This document shows positions 10,702 through 18,777 of a stretch of 64,000 bases of DNA, one piece after another. Position numbers and translations under genes: made by a program. The notes beneath the pieces were generated by a model. That model saw only the letters and a list, made by a program, of their open reading frames with translations. It was not told where the DNA came from and ran no database searches. Every line of letters starts with the position of its first letter. The first letter of the stretch is position 1. The stretch is from Bordetella genomosp. 9 (GTDB lineage: Bacteria > Pseudomonadota > Gammaproteobacteria > Burkholderiales > Burkholderiaceae_B): NCBI RefSeq assembly GCF_002261425.1, contig NZ_NEVJ01000001.1:992001-1056000 (forward strand), given 5' to 3'.

Positions 10702-12387
10702 TCAGTGTTTTGCCTTCAGCGCCGCGTCGCGGATTTTTTCCAGCGTGGTGGTCGGCGTGATCACTTCCGGATCGAGCAGGCAATGCAGGATGGCGGGCTT
10801 GCCGCTGTCCAGGGCGCGCCGCAGCGCGGGCGCGAACTGTTCGGTGGATTCGACGCGCTCGCCGTAGCCGCCGAAAGCCTGCGCGTAGGCGGCGAAATCC
10901 GGATTGCGCAGAGCGGTCGCGGAAACGCGGCCGGGGTAATGGCGTTCCTGGTGCATGCGGATGGTGCCGTACATGCCGTTGTCGATGATCAGGACCAGGA
11001 TAGGCAAGTCGTATTGCACCGCCGTCGCGAACTCCTGGCCGTGCATCATGAAGCAGCCGTCACCGGCCAGGCACACGACCGTGCGGTCGCGATACACGCG
11101 CTTCGCGCCGACGGCGGCCGGCAGGCCGTAGCCCATGGAACCGGAGGTCGGCGCCAGCTGGGTGCCGTAGCGCTGGAAGCGATGGAAGCGATGCAGCCAG
11201 GTGGCGTAGTTGCCGGCGCCGTTGGTCATGATGGCGTCGGGCGGCAGGGTTTCGCGCAGCGTCTGCATGACCTGGCCCATCTGCAGCGCGCCGGCCGTCG
11301 TGATCGCGCTGGGATCGCTCCAGGACAGATAGGCCTGGTGGGCGGCCTCCACATCCCGCGGCCAGCCGGCGCCGCTCGCGGGCCGCAGGTCCGCCAGCGC
11401 CTGCGTGAAGGGGATGGGCGATGCGTTGATCGCCAGCGTGGCGCGATAGACGCGATTCAGTTCGCCGGCATCGGGGTGGACGTGCACCAGCTTCTGTTTC
11501 GGCACGGGAATGTCGAACAGCGTGTACGACTGGCTGGGCATTTCCGACATGCGGCCGCCCACCAGCAGGACCAGGTCGGCATCCTGCACGCGCTTGAGCA
11601 GCGCGGGGTTCAGGCCGATGCCGACGTCGCCGGCATAGCAGGGATGGTCGGCGGGGAACAGCATCTGCCGGCGGAAGGACACCGCCACCGGCAATTGGAA
11701 GCGCGTGGCGAAATCGGCGAAGCGGGCGACCGCGTCGGCGTCCCAGCGCGCACCGCCCAGGATCGCGATGGGCGCCCGCGCGGATTTCAACAGGGCTTCC
11801 AGTTCGCCCAGTTGCGCGGGCGTGGGCGCGCTGTCGATCACCTCGTAGCGCGGCGCGTCGGCGACTTCCGCGGTCTCGACCAGCATGTCCTCCGGCAGCG
11901 CGATCACCACCGGGCCGGGGCGTCCGGACGTCGCCACGTGAAAGGCGCGCGAAATGAGTTCGGGTATCCGTTCCACCTGGTCGATCTCGGTCACCCACTT
12001 GGCCTGGGTGCCGAACACCGCGCGATAGTCCATTTCCTGGAAGGCTTCGCGTTCGCGCATGCCGCGTTCGATCTGGCCGACGAAAAGGATCAGCGGCGTC
12101 GAGTCCTGCATGGCGATATGGATGCCGGCCAGCGCATTGGAAGCGCCGGGGCCGCGGGTCACCATGCAGATACCCGGTTCGCCGGTCAGCTTGCCATGGG
12201 CATCGGCCATCATCGCCGCACCGCCTTCCTGGCGGCAGACGGTGACGTCGATTTTGGCATCGTGCAGGCCGTCCAGCACGGCCAGGTAGCTTTCGCCGGG
12301 CACGCAGAACACGTGTTTCACCCCGTGCGCGGCGAGTTGGTCGACAAGAATATGCCCGCCCAGGCGGGGTGGCTGCGGTGTCTGCAT
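10702..12387 (-). CDS. Acetolactate-synthase-like ThDP-dependent enzyme
   Basis: This 561-residue protein has the three-domain layout of the acetolactate synthase / benzoylformate decarboxylase superfamily. The N-terminal domain carries the activating glutamate (CRQEGGAAMMADA, about Glu54) and the MVTRGPGASNALAGI motif. The C-terminal cofactor domain has GDGCFMMHGQEFATAVQ followed by IIDNGMYG, the GDG...N motif binding ThDP-Mg, near residue 440. No ACT subunit partner is next to it, so a biosynthetic IlvB role is unlikely. The substrate is unknown: a 2-oxo acid decarboxylase or carboligase is possible. A LysR-type site lies 67 bases upstream of the start and nearly matches one in front of the LysR gene at 14285, which suggests that regulator controls it. 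Confidence 0.85.
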   Translation of the reverse strand: MQTPQPPRLGGHILVDQLAAHGVKHVFCVPGESYLAVLDGLHDAKIDVTVCRQEGGAAMMADAHGKLTGEPGICMVTRGPGASNALAGIHIAMQDSTPLILFVGQIERGMREREAFQEMDYRAVFGTQAKWVTEIDQVERIPELISRAFHVATSGRPGPVVIALPEDMLVETAEVADAPRYEVIDSAPTPAQLGELEALLKSARAPIAILGGARWDADAVARFADFATRFQLPVAVSFRRQMLFPADHPCYAGDVGIGLNPALLKRVQDADLVLLVGGRMSEMPSQSYTLFDIPVPKQKLVHVHPDAGELNRVYRATLAINASPIPFTQALADLRPASGAGWPRDVEAAHQAYLSWSDPSAITTAGALQMGQVMQTLRETLPPDAIMTNGAGNYATWLHRFHRFQRYGTQLAPTSGSMGYGLPAAVGAKRVYRDRTVVCLAGDGCFMMHGQEFATAVQYDLPILVLIIDNGMYGTIRMHQERHYPGRVSATALRNPDFAAYAQAFGGYGERVESTEQFAPALRRALDSGKPAILHCLLDPEVITPTTTLEKIRDAALKAKH

Positions 12388-12453
12388 GGCGTTATTTCAC
12401 GGAGTACAGGCTAGGGTACCCGTGAGAATAATGTTCCAAACGCGCACAACGCA

Positions 12454-12475
12454 ATTGATAAAAACGCACAATCAA
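12454..12475. promoter_or_regulatory. LysR-type box upstream of the ThDP enzyme gene
   Basis: TTGAT-N11-ATCAA (12455-12475) is a textbook T-N11-A LysR site. The wider 20-mer from 12454 is identical at 18 of 20 positions to 14265-14284, just before the LysR gene at 14285. The spacer of 11 rules out an FNR box (TTGAT-N4-ATCAA). Confidence 0.65.
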
Positions 12476-12544
12476 GTGCGTGGCGGACACAGGTCCCCGG
12501 CCGGGCGGATGGGCGGCCGCCGCTGGCGCGTTCGCCGTGGGGAG

Positions 12545-13033
12545 CTACTCCGCCAACTGCGCCTGTGCCTGCACGCTGGGCGACGCGCCGAAATAGCGCA
12601 GCGGAAGCAGTTCGCGTTGCGCCTCGCTCTGGGAGTCGACCAGCTCGATATGGAGGTTGCCGATGCCGGTGCTACCCAGGCTGGGCGCCACGAAACGCAC
12701 ATAACGCGTTTCACCCGGGTTGAGCATGAAGCTCAGGCCGTCGTCCGTCCAGAGCTTGTCGGTCACGATATAACTGCCGGCGGGGCGATCGACATAGAAG
12801 AAGCTGCCCGGCTTGGAGCGCCCGACCACCTGCTTGTTCACCCGGATCTTCGGCTGGCCGGAAGGCCCCGCGCCCGCATCCTGCATGGGGTTGTAAAAGA
12901 CGATCCGTCCGTCACCCGGCTTCAGCGCCGGCAGCGAAGACGCCATGCTGGCGTAGCGAGGGCCGGCGCATCCGGCGAGCAATATGGCCGCGGCAATACC
13001 GGCAATCCAGGCCGCCAGACGGGTGGGCGTCAT
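12545..13033 (-). CDS. DUF2846-like lipoprotein
   Basis: This is a 162-residue lipoprotein. A short signal peptide ends in ILLAGC, with Cys22 as the lipidated residue. The mature part has the DUF2846 pattern: GRIVFYNP (about residue 43), a Val-Asn-basic turn (VNKQVVG), then GSFFYVDRPAGSYIV and a late RYVRFV strand. It is a clear paralogue of the protein at 13552-14082 (same GRIVxYxP, PGxFFYVxRPAGSYxV and YVRFV strands). A second lipoprotein gene ends 4 bases upstream, so these are probably co-transcribed. An outer- or inner-membrane-anchored periplasmic protein is expected; the function of the family is unknown. Confidence 0.8.
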   Translation of the reverse strand: MTPTRLAAWIAGIAAAILLAGCAGPRYASMASSLPALKPGDGRIVFYNPMQDAGAGPSGQPKIRVNKQVVGRSKPGSFFYVDRPAGSYIVTDKLWTDDGLSFMLNPGETRYVRFVAPSLGSTGIGNLHIELVDSQSEAQRELLPLRYFGASPSVQAQAQLAE

Positions 13034-13037
13034 GCAA

Positions 13038-13445
13038 TTACTCCAGGCTCAGGTTGGGTGCGTAGGCGACGGGCGTGAATGCCGATTCGCCAGGAAAGAA
13101 GAATCCGACCAGTTTGCCGTTGGCGACGACCAGATACGCTTCGCGCAGCCGCTTCGCATCGATCATCAGCGTGCCACCGGCCTTGCGGTAAACCTGGCCC
13201 TCGGGAATGGAACCCGACAGTATCCATTGGGACCCGCCCGCGAGCGTGACCGTGGCGTCGTTGGTAAGGGGCGCGGACACGGATCTGGCAAGCTGAACCG
13301 GCGCGGCGCCCGTGGCGCTGGCGGGGGAGTAGGTGGTCGGCCGGATGGCGATCGACATGCAGGCCGCCAAGGTCGATATGAGGACGCACGCCGCAATGAA
13401 GCGTAGCGGCGACCCGGGTTTTCCGTGAGCAAGACGAAGGTTCAT
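13038..13445 (-). CDS. Small putative lipoprotein
   Basis: This is a 135-residue protein with a signal sequence ending STLAAC (Cys29 as the likely lipidation site). The mature region (GGSQWILSGSIPEGQVYRKA, then a dilysine-type strand and VVANGKLVGFFFPGESAFTPV) is beta-rich. It lies between two DUF2846-like lipoprotein genes on the same strand and 4 bases upstream of one of them. I do not recognise the family. No strong ribosome binding site is visible before the ATG; the start is supported by the lipoprotein signal. Confidence 0.72.
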   Translation of the reverse strand: MNLRLAHGKPGSPLRFIAACVLISTLAACMSIAIRPTTYSPASATGAAPVQLARSVSAPLTNDATVTLAGGSQWILSGSIPEGQVYRKAGGTLMIDAKRLREAYLVVANGKLVGFFFPGESAFTPVAYAPNLSLE

Positions 13446-13551
13446 GCGGACTCTCGGCGCAAAGCGCGGAGTATAGGCAGTGTTCCAAAATATTTCTACT
13501 GACTACAACTCTGCATCCCGGCGCGCCGCGCCGCCCTGCCAGGGAGTGGAA

Positions 13552-14082
13552 TCAGCTCGCGCTGCCGCCGTCGCGGGCGATGCCTTCTTCGTTGCGGGTG
13601 CGCGAGGAGGCGCCCCAGAACTGCATGGGTTGCAGCTCGGCCTGCGCGTCGGCGGGCGAGGCGGCCAGTTCGGGGCGCAGGGATCGGGCGCCGGCGTCGC
13701 CGGCGTTCGAGGAGAACAGGCCATCCGGTACGAAGCGGACGTATTGGGTCTGGCCGGCGGCCAGAGCGAAGGTCAGCGATTTGCCGCGCTGGGACGAGAC
13801 GGTGTAGCTGCCGGCGGGCCGGTTCACGTAGAAGAAACCGCCCGGCTTGGCGCAGCCGACCAGGCGGTTGTTGAGGCGCACACGGGGCTGCGCGTTCGCG
13901 CCCAGGCTGACGCTGGTGGCGGGCGTATACAGCACGATGCGGCCTTCGCCGGAGGCCATGGGGGCCATGGCGTTGGCGATATCGGCGTACTTGTGGGAGG
14001 CGCAGCCCGCGAGGAGGAGCAGGGCGGCAAAGGTGGCCAGGCGGAAAGAGAGACGGCGGGAGATACGTGACAGGAGATTCAT
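13552..14082 (-). CDS. DUF2846-like lipoprotein, second paralogue
   Basis: This is a 176-residue lipoprotein. I take the ATG at 14082 because it places a normal lipoprotein signal (basic MNLLSRISRRLSFR, hydrophobic core, LLLLAGC with Cys27) at the N-terminus; the open frame continues upstream to 14349 without gene-like sequence. The mature part shows GRIVLYTPA, LNNRLVGCAKPGGFFYVNRPAGSYTV and QYVRFVPDG, which are the same strands as in the protein at 12545-13033. The C-terminus is Ser/Ala/Arg-rich. The gene is divergent from the LysR regulator at 14285, with an AT-rich stretch (around 14130-14155, TATAAA) that may hold its promoter. Confidence 0.78.
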   Translation of the reverse strand: MNLLSRISRRLSFRLATFAALLLLAGCASHKYADIANAMAPMASGEGRIVLYTPATSVSLGANAQPRVRLNNRLVGCAKPGGFFYVNRPAGSYTVSSQRGKSLTFALAAGQTQYVRFVPDGLFSSNAGDAGARSLRPELAASPADAQAELQPMQFWGASSRTRNEEGIARDGGSAS

Positions 14083-14264
14083 GAGACCGGGCGCGTGCGC
14101 GAATTGCGAGCGCTTTGTGGGAGTAAAGTAAGGATATATTTCAGTATAAAACAGTATGTGGCGATTTGCACGTTCCCGTTCCGCCTGCTGCGCCCTCGGC
14201 CATCGCCCGCCCGATGCCAGGACACCCCGGCTTCCCCAAGCTTGTGAGTCCCGCGCACGAAGCG

Positions 14265-14284
14265 ATTGATAAAATCGCACAACC
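14265..14284 (+). promoter_or_regulatory. LysR-type site abutting the LysR start codon
   Basis: ATTGATAAAATCGCACAACC directly precedes the ATG at 14285 and differs from the site at 12454 at only two positions. This suggests autoregulation, with the regulator bound over its own translation-initiation region. Confidence 0.55.
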
Positions 14285-15178
14285 ATGAGGAAAGGCATCC
14301 CCAACCTGAGCGCCCTCCAGGCATTCGAAGCCACCGCACGGCTGGGCACGTTTTCCCGGGCGGCCGAAGAACTTTCGTTGACGCACAGCGCGGTCTACCG
14401 CCAGGTGGCCAGCCTGGAAGCGCGCCTGGGCGTGCAACTGTTCACCCGTGTGCGGCGGCGTATCGCATTGACCGACCATGGGGCGGAGTACGCGGGCCGC
14501 ATCCGCCATCACCTGGACCAGATCGAAAAGGACACCTTCGGCCTGGTCAGCCGTACCGGCATGGGCCGCAGCCTGCACATCGCCGTCGTGCCCACCCTGG
14601 CGACCACCTGGCTGATTCCGCGCCTGGCCGACTTCAACCGGCTGCATCCGGACATCACGGTCAGCCTGTCGGTGCGCACCATGCCTTTCCACTTCAAGGA
14701 CCAGCCTTTCGACGGCGCGCTGTACCACGGCGACCACGTCTGGCCCGGCACGCGCGGGGTGCTGCTGTTCCGGGAACGCGAGCTGGTGCCGGTCTGCGCG
14801 CCGGCCCTGGCGCAGGCCAGCCGCGAACAGGGCGGCGGGCCGCTGGGGGGCATGCCGCATCTGCACCTGTATTCCCGCCCGGATGCCTGGCGGCTGTGGT
14901 ACGCGGAAAACAACGTCCTGTTCGGCCCGCAGGCGGCCGGCGGCCCGCGCTATGAACTGTTTTCCATGGTACTCGCGGCAGCCGAGGCCGGGCTGGGCGT
15001 GGGCCTGGTGCCGCGCTTCCTGGCCCAGGAATCGCTGGACGCGGGGCAGGTCGTCCTGCCGACGACCGGCGTGCTGCCGGTGCCGCACGGCTATTATTTC
15101 AGCTACCCCGACCGCGGGCATCGTGCCGACGCGCCGCGTATATTCCAGGGCTGGCTGCAGGCGATGGTCGGCGCATGA
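14285..15178 (+). CDS. LysR-family regulator, GcvA-like
   Basis: This is a 297-residue transcription regulator. The N-terminal winged helix-turn-helix (about residues 6-65) has the LysR pattern LSALQAFEATARLGTFSRAAEELSL, then AVYRQVASLEARLG and LFTR. The effector domain begins near residue 95 (LHIAVVPTLATTWLIPRL), a wording typical of GcvA/AmpR-like members, and ends with the LGVGLVPRFLA strand. Near-identical 20-bp sites in front of this gene and of the ThDP enzyme gene suggest that it regulates both. Whether it also controls gcdH, the next gene along, is inference. The start codon immediately follows the site, leaving no room for a normal Shine-Dalgarno sequence apart from it. Confidence 0.88.
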   Translation: MRKGIPNLSALQAFEATARLGTFSRAAEELSLTHSAVYRQVASLEARLGVQLFTRVRRRIALTDHGAEYAGRIRHHLDQIEKDTFGLVSRTGMGRSLHIAVVPTLATTWLIPRLADFNRLHPDITVSLSVRTMPFHFKDQPFDGALYHGDHVWPGTRGVLLFRERELVPVCAPALAQASREQGGGPLGGMPHLHLYSRPDAWRLWYAENNVLFGPQAAGGPRYELFSMVLAAAEAGLGVGLVPRFLAQESLDAGQVVLPTTGVLPVPHGYYFSYPDRGHRADAPRIFQGWLQAMVGA

Positions 15179-15270
15179 CCCGCCCCGTTGTCGGGTACGC
15201 CAACAGGGCATACGTCAGCACGAAGCTTGCTTCCAAGCGCGGCGGCGCGGTTTTGTCTATATTTACCCGC

Positions 15271-15353
15271 CGTTGAATCAACGATCACGCCAGGGTTTTG
15301 CCTTTTATCAAAGGGGTAATACCGATTGTTTCCGGGACGTTTTCTGAAACAAT
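15271..15353 (+). promoter_or_regulatory. Inverted repeats upstream of gltI
   Basis: Two symmetric elements lie in the 243-base leader: CGTTGA-A-TCAACG (15271-15283), and ATTGTTTC (15325-15332) paired with GAAACAAT (15346-15353) across 13 bases. Either could be an operator or an mRNA hairpin. No regulator can be named from sequence. Confidence 0.4.
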
Positions 15354-15421
15354 ACCCGGCTAGTCTCGGACCTCATTACCGGTGCGGTTCGAGTGTTTCT
15401 CCTGACCATGGGAATTTCTTC

Positions 15422-16351
15422 ATGAACAAAACGCTGCTCATCGCTGCTCTCGCTGCCGCCACCACGCTGACGTCCCTGTCCGCCCACGCCGGGCGGATGG
15501 ACGACATCAAGTCGTCGGGCACCATCAAGCTGGGCTATCGCGACGCTTCGCTGCCGTTTTCCTATCTGGACGATAACCAGAAGCCCATCGGCTATTCCAT
15601 GGATATCTGCTACGGCATCGTCAAGGCCGTGGAAAAAAGTGTCGGCAAGCCGCTGAAGGTGAACCTGGTCGCCGTGACCTCGTCCACCCGTATCCCGCTG
15701 GTGTCCAACGGCACCGTCGACCTCGAATGCGGCTCGACCACGAACAACCTGGAGCGCCAGAAGCAGGTCAGCTTCGCGCCCACGACCTTCGTGACGGCCA
15801 ACCGTTTCGTCGCCAAGAAGTCGGCCGGCTACAAGACGCTGGAAGACCTGAAGGGCAAGACCGTGATCTCCACCGCCGGCACCAGCAACATCAAGTGGGT
15901 GACGGAAGCCAACGGCGGCCAGGCCACCTACCTGGACGGCAAGAAGGTCCCGGCGCTGGGCATGAACATCATTCCCGCCAAGGATCACGCCGAAGCCTTC
16001 CTGACCGTCGAAAGCGGCCGTGCCGCCGCCTTCTTCATGGATGACGTGCTGCTGGCCGGCCTGGTGGCCACCTCGCGCAATCCCAAGGAATGGATGATCA
16101 GCGAGCAGGCTTACTCGGTCGAACCGTACGCCATGATCGAACCCAAGGACGATCCGGCCTTCAAGAAAGTGGTGGACGAAGCCGTCGTCGCCATGATCAA
16201 GGACGGCACCGTCGAAAAGCTGTACAAGAAGTGGTTCGAGTCGCCCATCCCGCCGAAGAACGTCAACCTGAACCTGCCGATGAGCCCGGCGCTGAAGAAG
16301 GTCCTGGCCAATCCCACGGACTCGGGCGATCCGTCGGTCTACAAGCAGTAA
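15422..16351 (+). CDS. gltI: Glutamate/aspartate ABC transporter binding protein
   Basis: This is a 309-residue periplasmic binding protein. The start at 15422 gives a normal Sec signal (MNKTLLIAALAAATTLTSLSAHA). The upstream in-frame ATG at 15326 would bury it. The mature protein follows the family 3 solute-binding pattern: IKLGYRDASLPFSYLDDNQKPIGYSMD, then STTNNLERQKQVSFAPTTF and KSAGYKTLEDLKGKTV, all close to GltI/AatJ of acidic amino-acid importers. It heads an operon with two permeases and an ATPase. A hairpin with a T run after the gene (16432-16462) probably lowers readthrough, so that the binding protein outnumbers the membrane parts. Confidence 0.9.
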   Translation: MNKTLLIAALAAATTLTSLSAHAGRMDDIKSSGTIKLGYRDASLPFSYLDDNQKPIGYSMDICYGIVKAVEKSVGKPLKVNLVAVTSSTRIPLVSNGTVDLECGSTTNNLERQKQVSFAPTTFVTANRFVAKKSAGYKTLEDLKGKTVISTAGTSNIKWVTEANGGQATYLDGKKVPALGMNIIPAKDHAEAFLTVESGRAAAFFMDDVLLAGLVATSRNPKEWMISEQAYSVEPYAMIEPKDDPAFKKVVDEAVVAMIKDGTVEKLYKKWFESPIPPKNVNLNLPMSPALKKVLANPTDSGDPSVYKQ

Positions 16352-16431
16352 TCGACGTCCAGTCTCGATGAACGGCGTGGACGGGCCAGGCCCGTCCCGC
16401 GCCCAGCGCGGCGCGGCTACGCCGATTCCCT

Positions 16432-16462
16432 GCGCCGGCGCATGATCGCCGGCGCGGTTTTT
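16432..16462 (+). terminator. Attenuator-like hairpin between gltI and gltJ
   Basis: GCGCCGGCG-CATGAT-CGCCGGCGC is a 9-bp perfect stem with a 6-base loop, followed by GGTTTTT. It lies in the 125-base gap between the binding-protein gene and the first permease gene. It is likely a partial terminator that sets expression ratios. Confidence 0.7.
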
Positions 16463-16476
16463 CCGCAGGATCTCAC

Positions 16477-17235
16477 ATGCATTACAACTGGAACTGGTCC
16501 ATCTTTTTCCAGATGGCGCCCGATGGGTCCGGTACCTATCTGGATGCGCTGCTGCGCGGGCTGGGGTGGACGGTCTCGACCGCGCTGCTGGCCTGGATCA
16601 TGGCTTTTTTCCTGGGTTCCGTGATCGGGGTGATGCGCACCACCGACAGCAAGCTCGCCCAACGCATCGGCACCTGCTATGTGGAAATCTTCCGCAACGT
16701 GCCCCTGCTGGTGCAGATGTTCATATGGTATTTCGTGGTGCCGGAGCTGGTGCCGGCATCCCTGGGCGACGCCATCAAGCAGATGCCGCCGCCGTGGGGC
16801 ATGTTCTGGCCCGCCGTGCTGTGCCTGGGTTTCTTCACGTCGTCGCGCGTCGCCGAGCAGGTGCGTTCCGGCATCGGTTCGCTGCCGCGCGGCCAGCGCA
16901 TGGCGGGCACCGCCATGGGCCTGCGGCCGGCGCAGGTCTATCGCTACGTGCTGTTGCCCATGGCCTACCGCATCATCCTGCCGCCGATGACGTCCGAGTT
17001 CCTGAACCTGATCAAGAACACCTCCATCGCCTTCACCATCGGGCTGCTGGAGCTGACGGGCGCGGCCCGCTCGATGCAGGAATTCAGCTTCCAGGTGTTC
17101 GAGGCCTTCGCCGGCGCGACGCTGCTGTATTTCGCGCTGAACATCGTCGTGCAGCTCGGCGCCCGCGTGCTGGAACGCCGCGTCTCCGTGCCGGGCTTCG
17201 TCGGCTCGAAGTCCAGCGGCACCGGCGGACATTGA
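16477..17235 (+). CDS. gltJ: Glutamate/aspartate ABC transporter permease
   Basis: This 252-residue inner-membrane protein belongs to the HisM-type permease family. After a GltJ-like N-terminus (MHYNWNWSIFF) there are about five hydrophobic helices. The EAA loop that contacts the ATPase reads ASRVAEQVRSGIGSLPRGQRMAGTAMGL in effect (about residues 125-155, SLPRGQRMAGTAMGL visible). It is the first of two permease genes, with gltK starting 11 bases after its stop. Both permeases together should form the channel fed by the binding protein at 15422. Confidence 0.9.
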   Translation: MHYNWNWSIFFQMAPDGSGTYLDALLRGLGWTVSTALLAWIMAFFLGSVIGVMRTTDSKLAQRIGTCYVEIFRNVPLLVQMFIWYFVVPELVPASLGDAIKQMPPPWGMFWPAVLCLGFFTSSRVAEQVRSGIGSLPRGQRMAGTAMGLRPAQVYRYVLLPMAYRIILPPMTSEFLNLIKNTSIAFTIGLLELTGAARSMQEFSFQVFEAFAGATLLYFALNIVVQLGARVLERRVSVPGFVGSKSSGTGGH

Positions 17236-17245
17236 GGGGAAGGCC

Positions 17246-17938
17246 ATGAACAACGGATTCGATTTCGACGTCATCATACGTTCGCTGCCTTACCTGTTCC
17301 GCGACGGCATGGTGTTCACGCTGAAGCTGACGATACTGTCGGCGGTCGGCGGCCTGGTCCTGGGCACGCTGCTGGCGATGATGCGCTTGTCCAGCAACCG
17401 CGCCTTCAACTGGATAGGCACGGTCTACGTGAACGGCCTGCGTGCCTTGCCGCTGCTGCTGGTGATCTTCTGGTTCTATTTCCTGGTGCCTTATATCGGC
17501 GCCTGGCTGACGGGATCGGACCGGCCGCTGGCCGTGGGCGGTTTCACCTCCGCGCTGGTCACCTTCACGCTGTTCGAGGCGGCCTACTACTGCGAGATCA
17601 TGCGGGCGGGCATCCAGTCCATTCCGCGCGGCCAGATCGCGGCGGGACAGGCGCTGGGGCTGCGCTACTTCCAGATCATGGGCCACGTGATCCTGCCGCA
17701 GGCCTTCCGCAACATGATGCCGGTGCTGCTGACGCAGACCATCGTGCTGTTCCAGGATACGTCCCTGGTCTACGTGCTGTCCCTGACGGACTTCATGGGG
17801 GCCGCGGCCAAGATCGCGCAGCGCGACGGCCGCCTGGTGGAAATGTATTTGTTCGCGGCGGTCGTGTATTTCATCATCTGCTTCACGCTCTCGCGGCTGG
17901 TCAAGCGGATGCAGACTCGCATGGCAATCGTGCGCTGA
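17246..17938 (+). CDS. gltK: Glutamate/aspartate ABC transporter permease
   Basis: This is a 230-residue polytopic membrane protein of the same HisM family as its neighbour. The EAA loop is visible at about residues 125-145 (GIQSIPRGQIAAGQALGL), followed by ILPQAFRNMMPVLLTQ, a conserved permease strand. The gene follows gltJ by 10 bases and precedes gltL by 28 bases. It is expected to pair with GltJ as a heterodimeric channel. Confidence 0.9.
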   Translation: MNNGFDFDVIIRSLPYLFRDGMVFTLKLTILSAVGGLVLGTLLAMMRLSSNRAFNWIGTVYVNGLRALPLLLVIFWFYFLVPYIGAWLTGSDRPLAVGGFTSALVTFTLFEAAYYCEIMRAGIQSIPRGQIAAGQALGLRYFQIMGHVILPQAFRNMMPVLLTQTIVLFQDTSLVYVLSLTDFMGAAAKIAQRDGRLVEMYLFAAVVYFIICFTLSRLVKRMQTRMAIVR

Positions 17939-17966
17939 CGCGCGCCGCCACTTAGGGGTTTATTGA

Positions 17967-18710
17967 ATGGCAATGATAGAAATCAAGAACGTCAGCAAGT
18001 GGTACGGCGACTTCCAGGTGCTGACGGATTGCACGACGTCGGTCGAAAAGGGCGAAGTCGTGGTGGTGTGCGGACCTTCCGGTTCCGGCAAGTCCACGCT
18101 GATCAAGACCGTCAACGGCCTGGAGCCTTTCCAGAAGGGCGAGATCACGGTGGACGGCACGTCGGTGGGTTCGCCCAAGACCGACCTGCCCAAGCTGCGT
18201 TCGCGCGTCGGCATGGTGTTCCAGCACTTCGAACTGTTCCCGCATCTGTCGGTGACGCAGAACCTGGCGCTGGCGCAGGTCAAGGTGCTCGGCCGCGGCA
18301 AGGACGAGGCCATCGCCCGCGGCCTGAAGCTGCTGGAGCGCGTGGGCCTGAGCGCGCACAAGGACAAGTTCCCCGGCCAGCTGTCCGGCGGCCAGCAGCA
18401 ACGCGTGGCCATCGCGCGCGCGCTGTCCATGGATCCCATCGCCATGCTGTTCGACGAACCGACGTCGGCGCTGGATCCGGAGATGGTCAACGAAGTGCTG
18501 GACGTCATGGTGGACCTGGCGCGCGAAGGCATGACCATGATGGTGGTGACCCACGAAATGGGTTTCGCCCGCAAGGTCGCCAACCGCGTCGTGTTCATGG
18601 ACGTCGGCGGCCTGATCGTCGAGGACTGCGGCAAGGAAGAATTCTTCGGCCACCTGGAAGCGCGCTCCCCGCGCGCCCAGCAGTTCCTGTCGAAGATCCT
18701 GTCGCACTGA
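17967..18710 (+). CDS. gltL: Glutamate/aspartate ABC transporter ATPase
   Basis: This 247-residue ATPase has a Walker A motif GPSGSGKST at residues 36-44, signature LSGGQQQRVAIARAL near 135-150, Walker B IAMLFDEPTSALDP, and the switch histidine in VVTHEMGFA. It closes the gltIJKL operon. Its stop codon lies inside a 14-bp tandem repeat (18701-18740), so the C-terminal Ser-His codons and the TGA are repeated after the gene. Confidence 0.93.
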   Translation: MAMIEIKNVSKWYGDFQVLTDCTTSVEKGEVVVVCGPSGSGKSTLIKTVNGLEPFQKGEITVDGTSVGSPKTDLPKLRSRVGMVFQHFELFPHLSVTQNLALAQVKVLGRGKDEAIARGLKLLERVGLSAHKDKFPGQLSGGQQQRVAIARALSMDPIAMLFDEPTSALDPEMVNEVLDVMVDLAREGMTMMVVTHEMGFARKVANRVVFMDVGGLIVEDCGKEEFFGHLEARSPRAQQFLSKILSH

Positions 18711-18740
18711 AAGTGTCGCACTGAAAGTGTCGCACTGACA
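18701..18740 (+). repeat. 14-bp tandem repeat across the gltL stop
   Basis: The unit GTCGCACTGAAAGT occurs 2.8 times in a row. Because 14 is not a multiple of three, the repeated TGA codons fall in all three frames (18708, 18722, 18736). Confidence 0.9.
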
Positions 18741-18745
18741 GGCAC

Positions 18746-18768
18746 GCGGCCGTCGCCCCGACGGCCGC
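18746..18768. terminator. Hairpin between convergent gltL and purU
   Basis: GCGGCCGTCG-CCC-CGACGGCCGC is a 10-bp perfect stem with a 3-base loop between two converging genes. Neither side has a T tract, so termination is likely but not certain. Confidence 0.55.
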
Positions 18769-18777
18769 CTCCGCAAG

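Noticed and set aside
12455..12475. Possible FNR/ANR site
   Set aside because: The half-sites TTGAT and ATCAA are right but the spacer is 11 bases, not 4. The T-N11-A form and its near-copy before a LysR gene fit a LysR site better.
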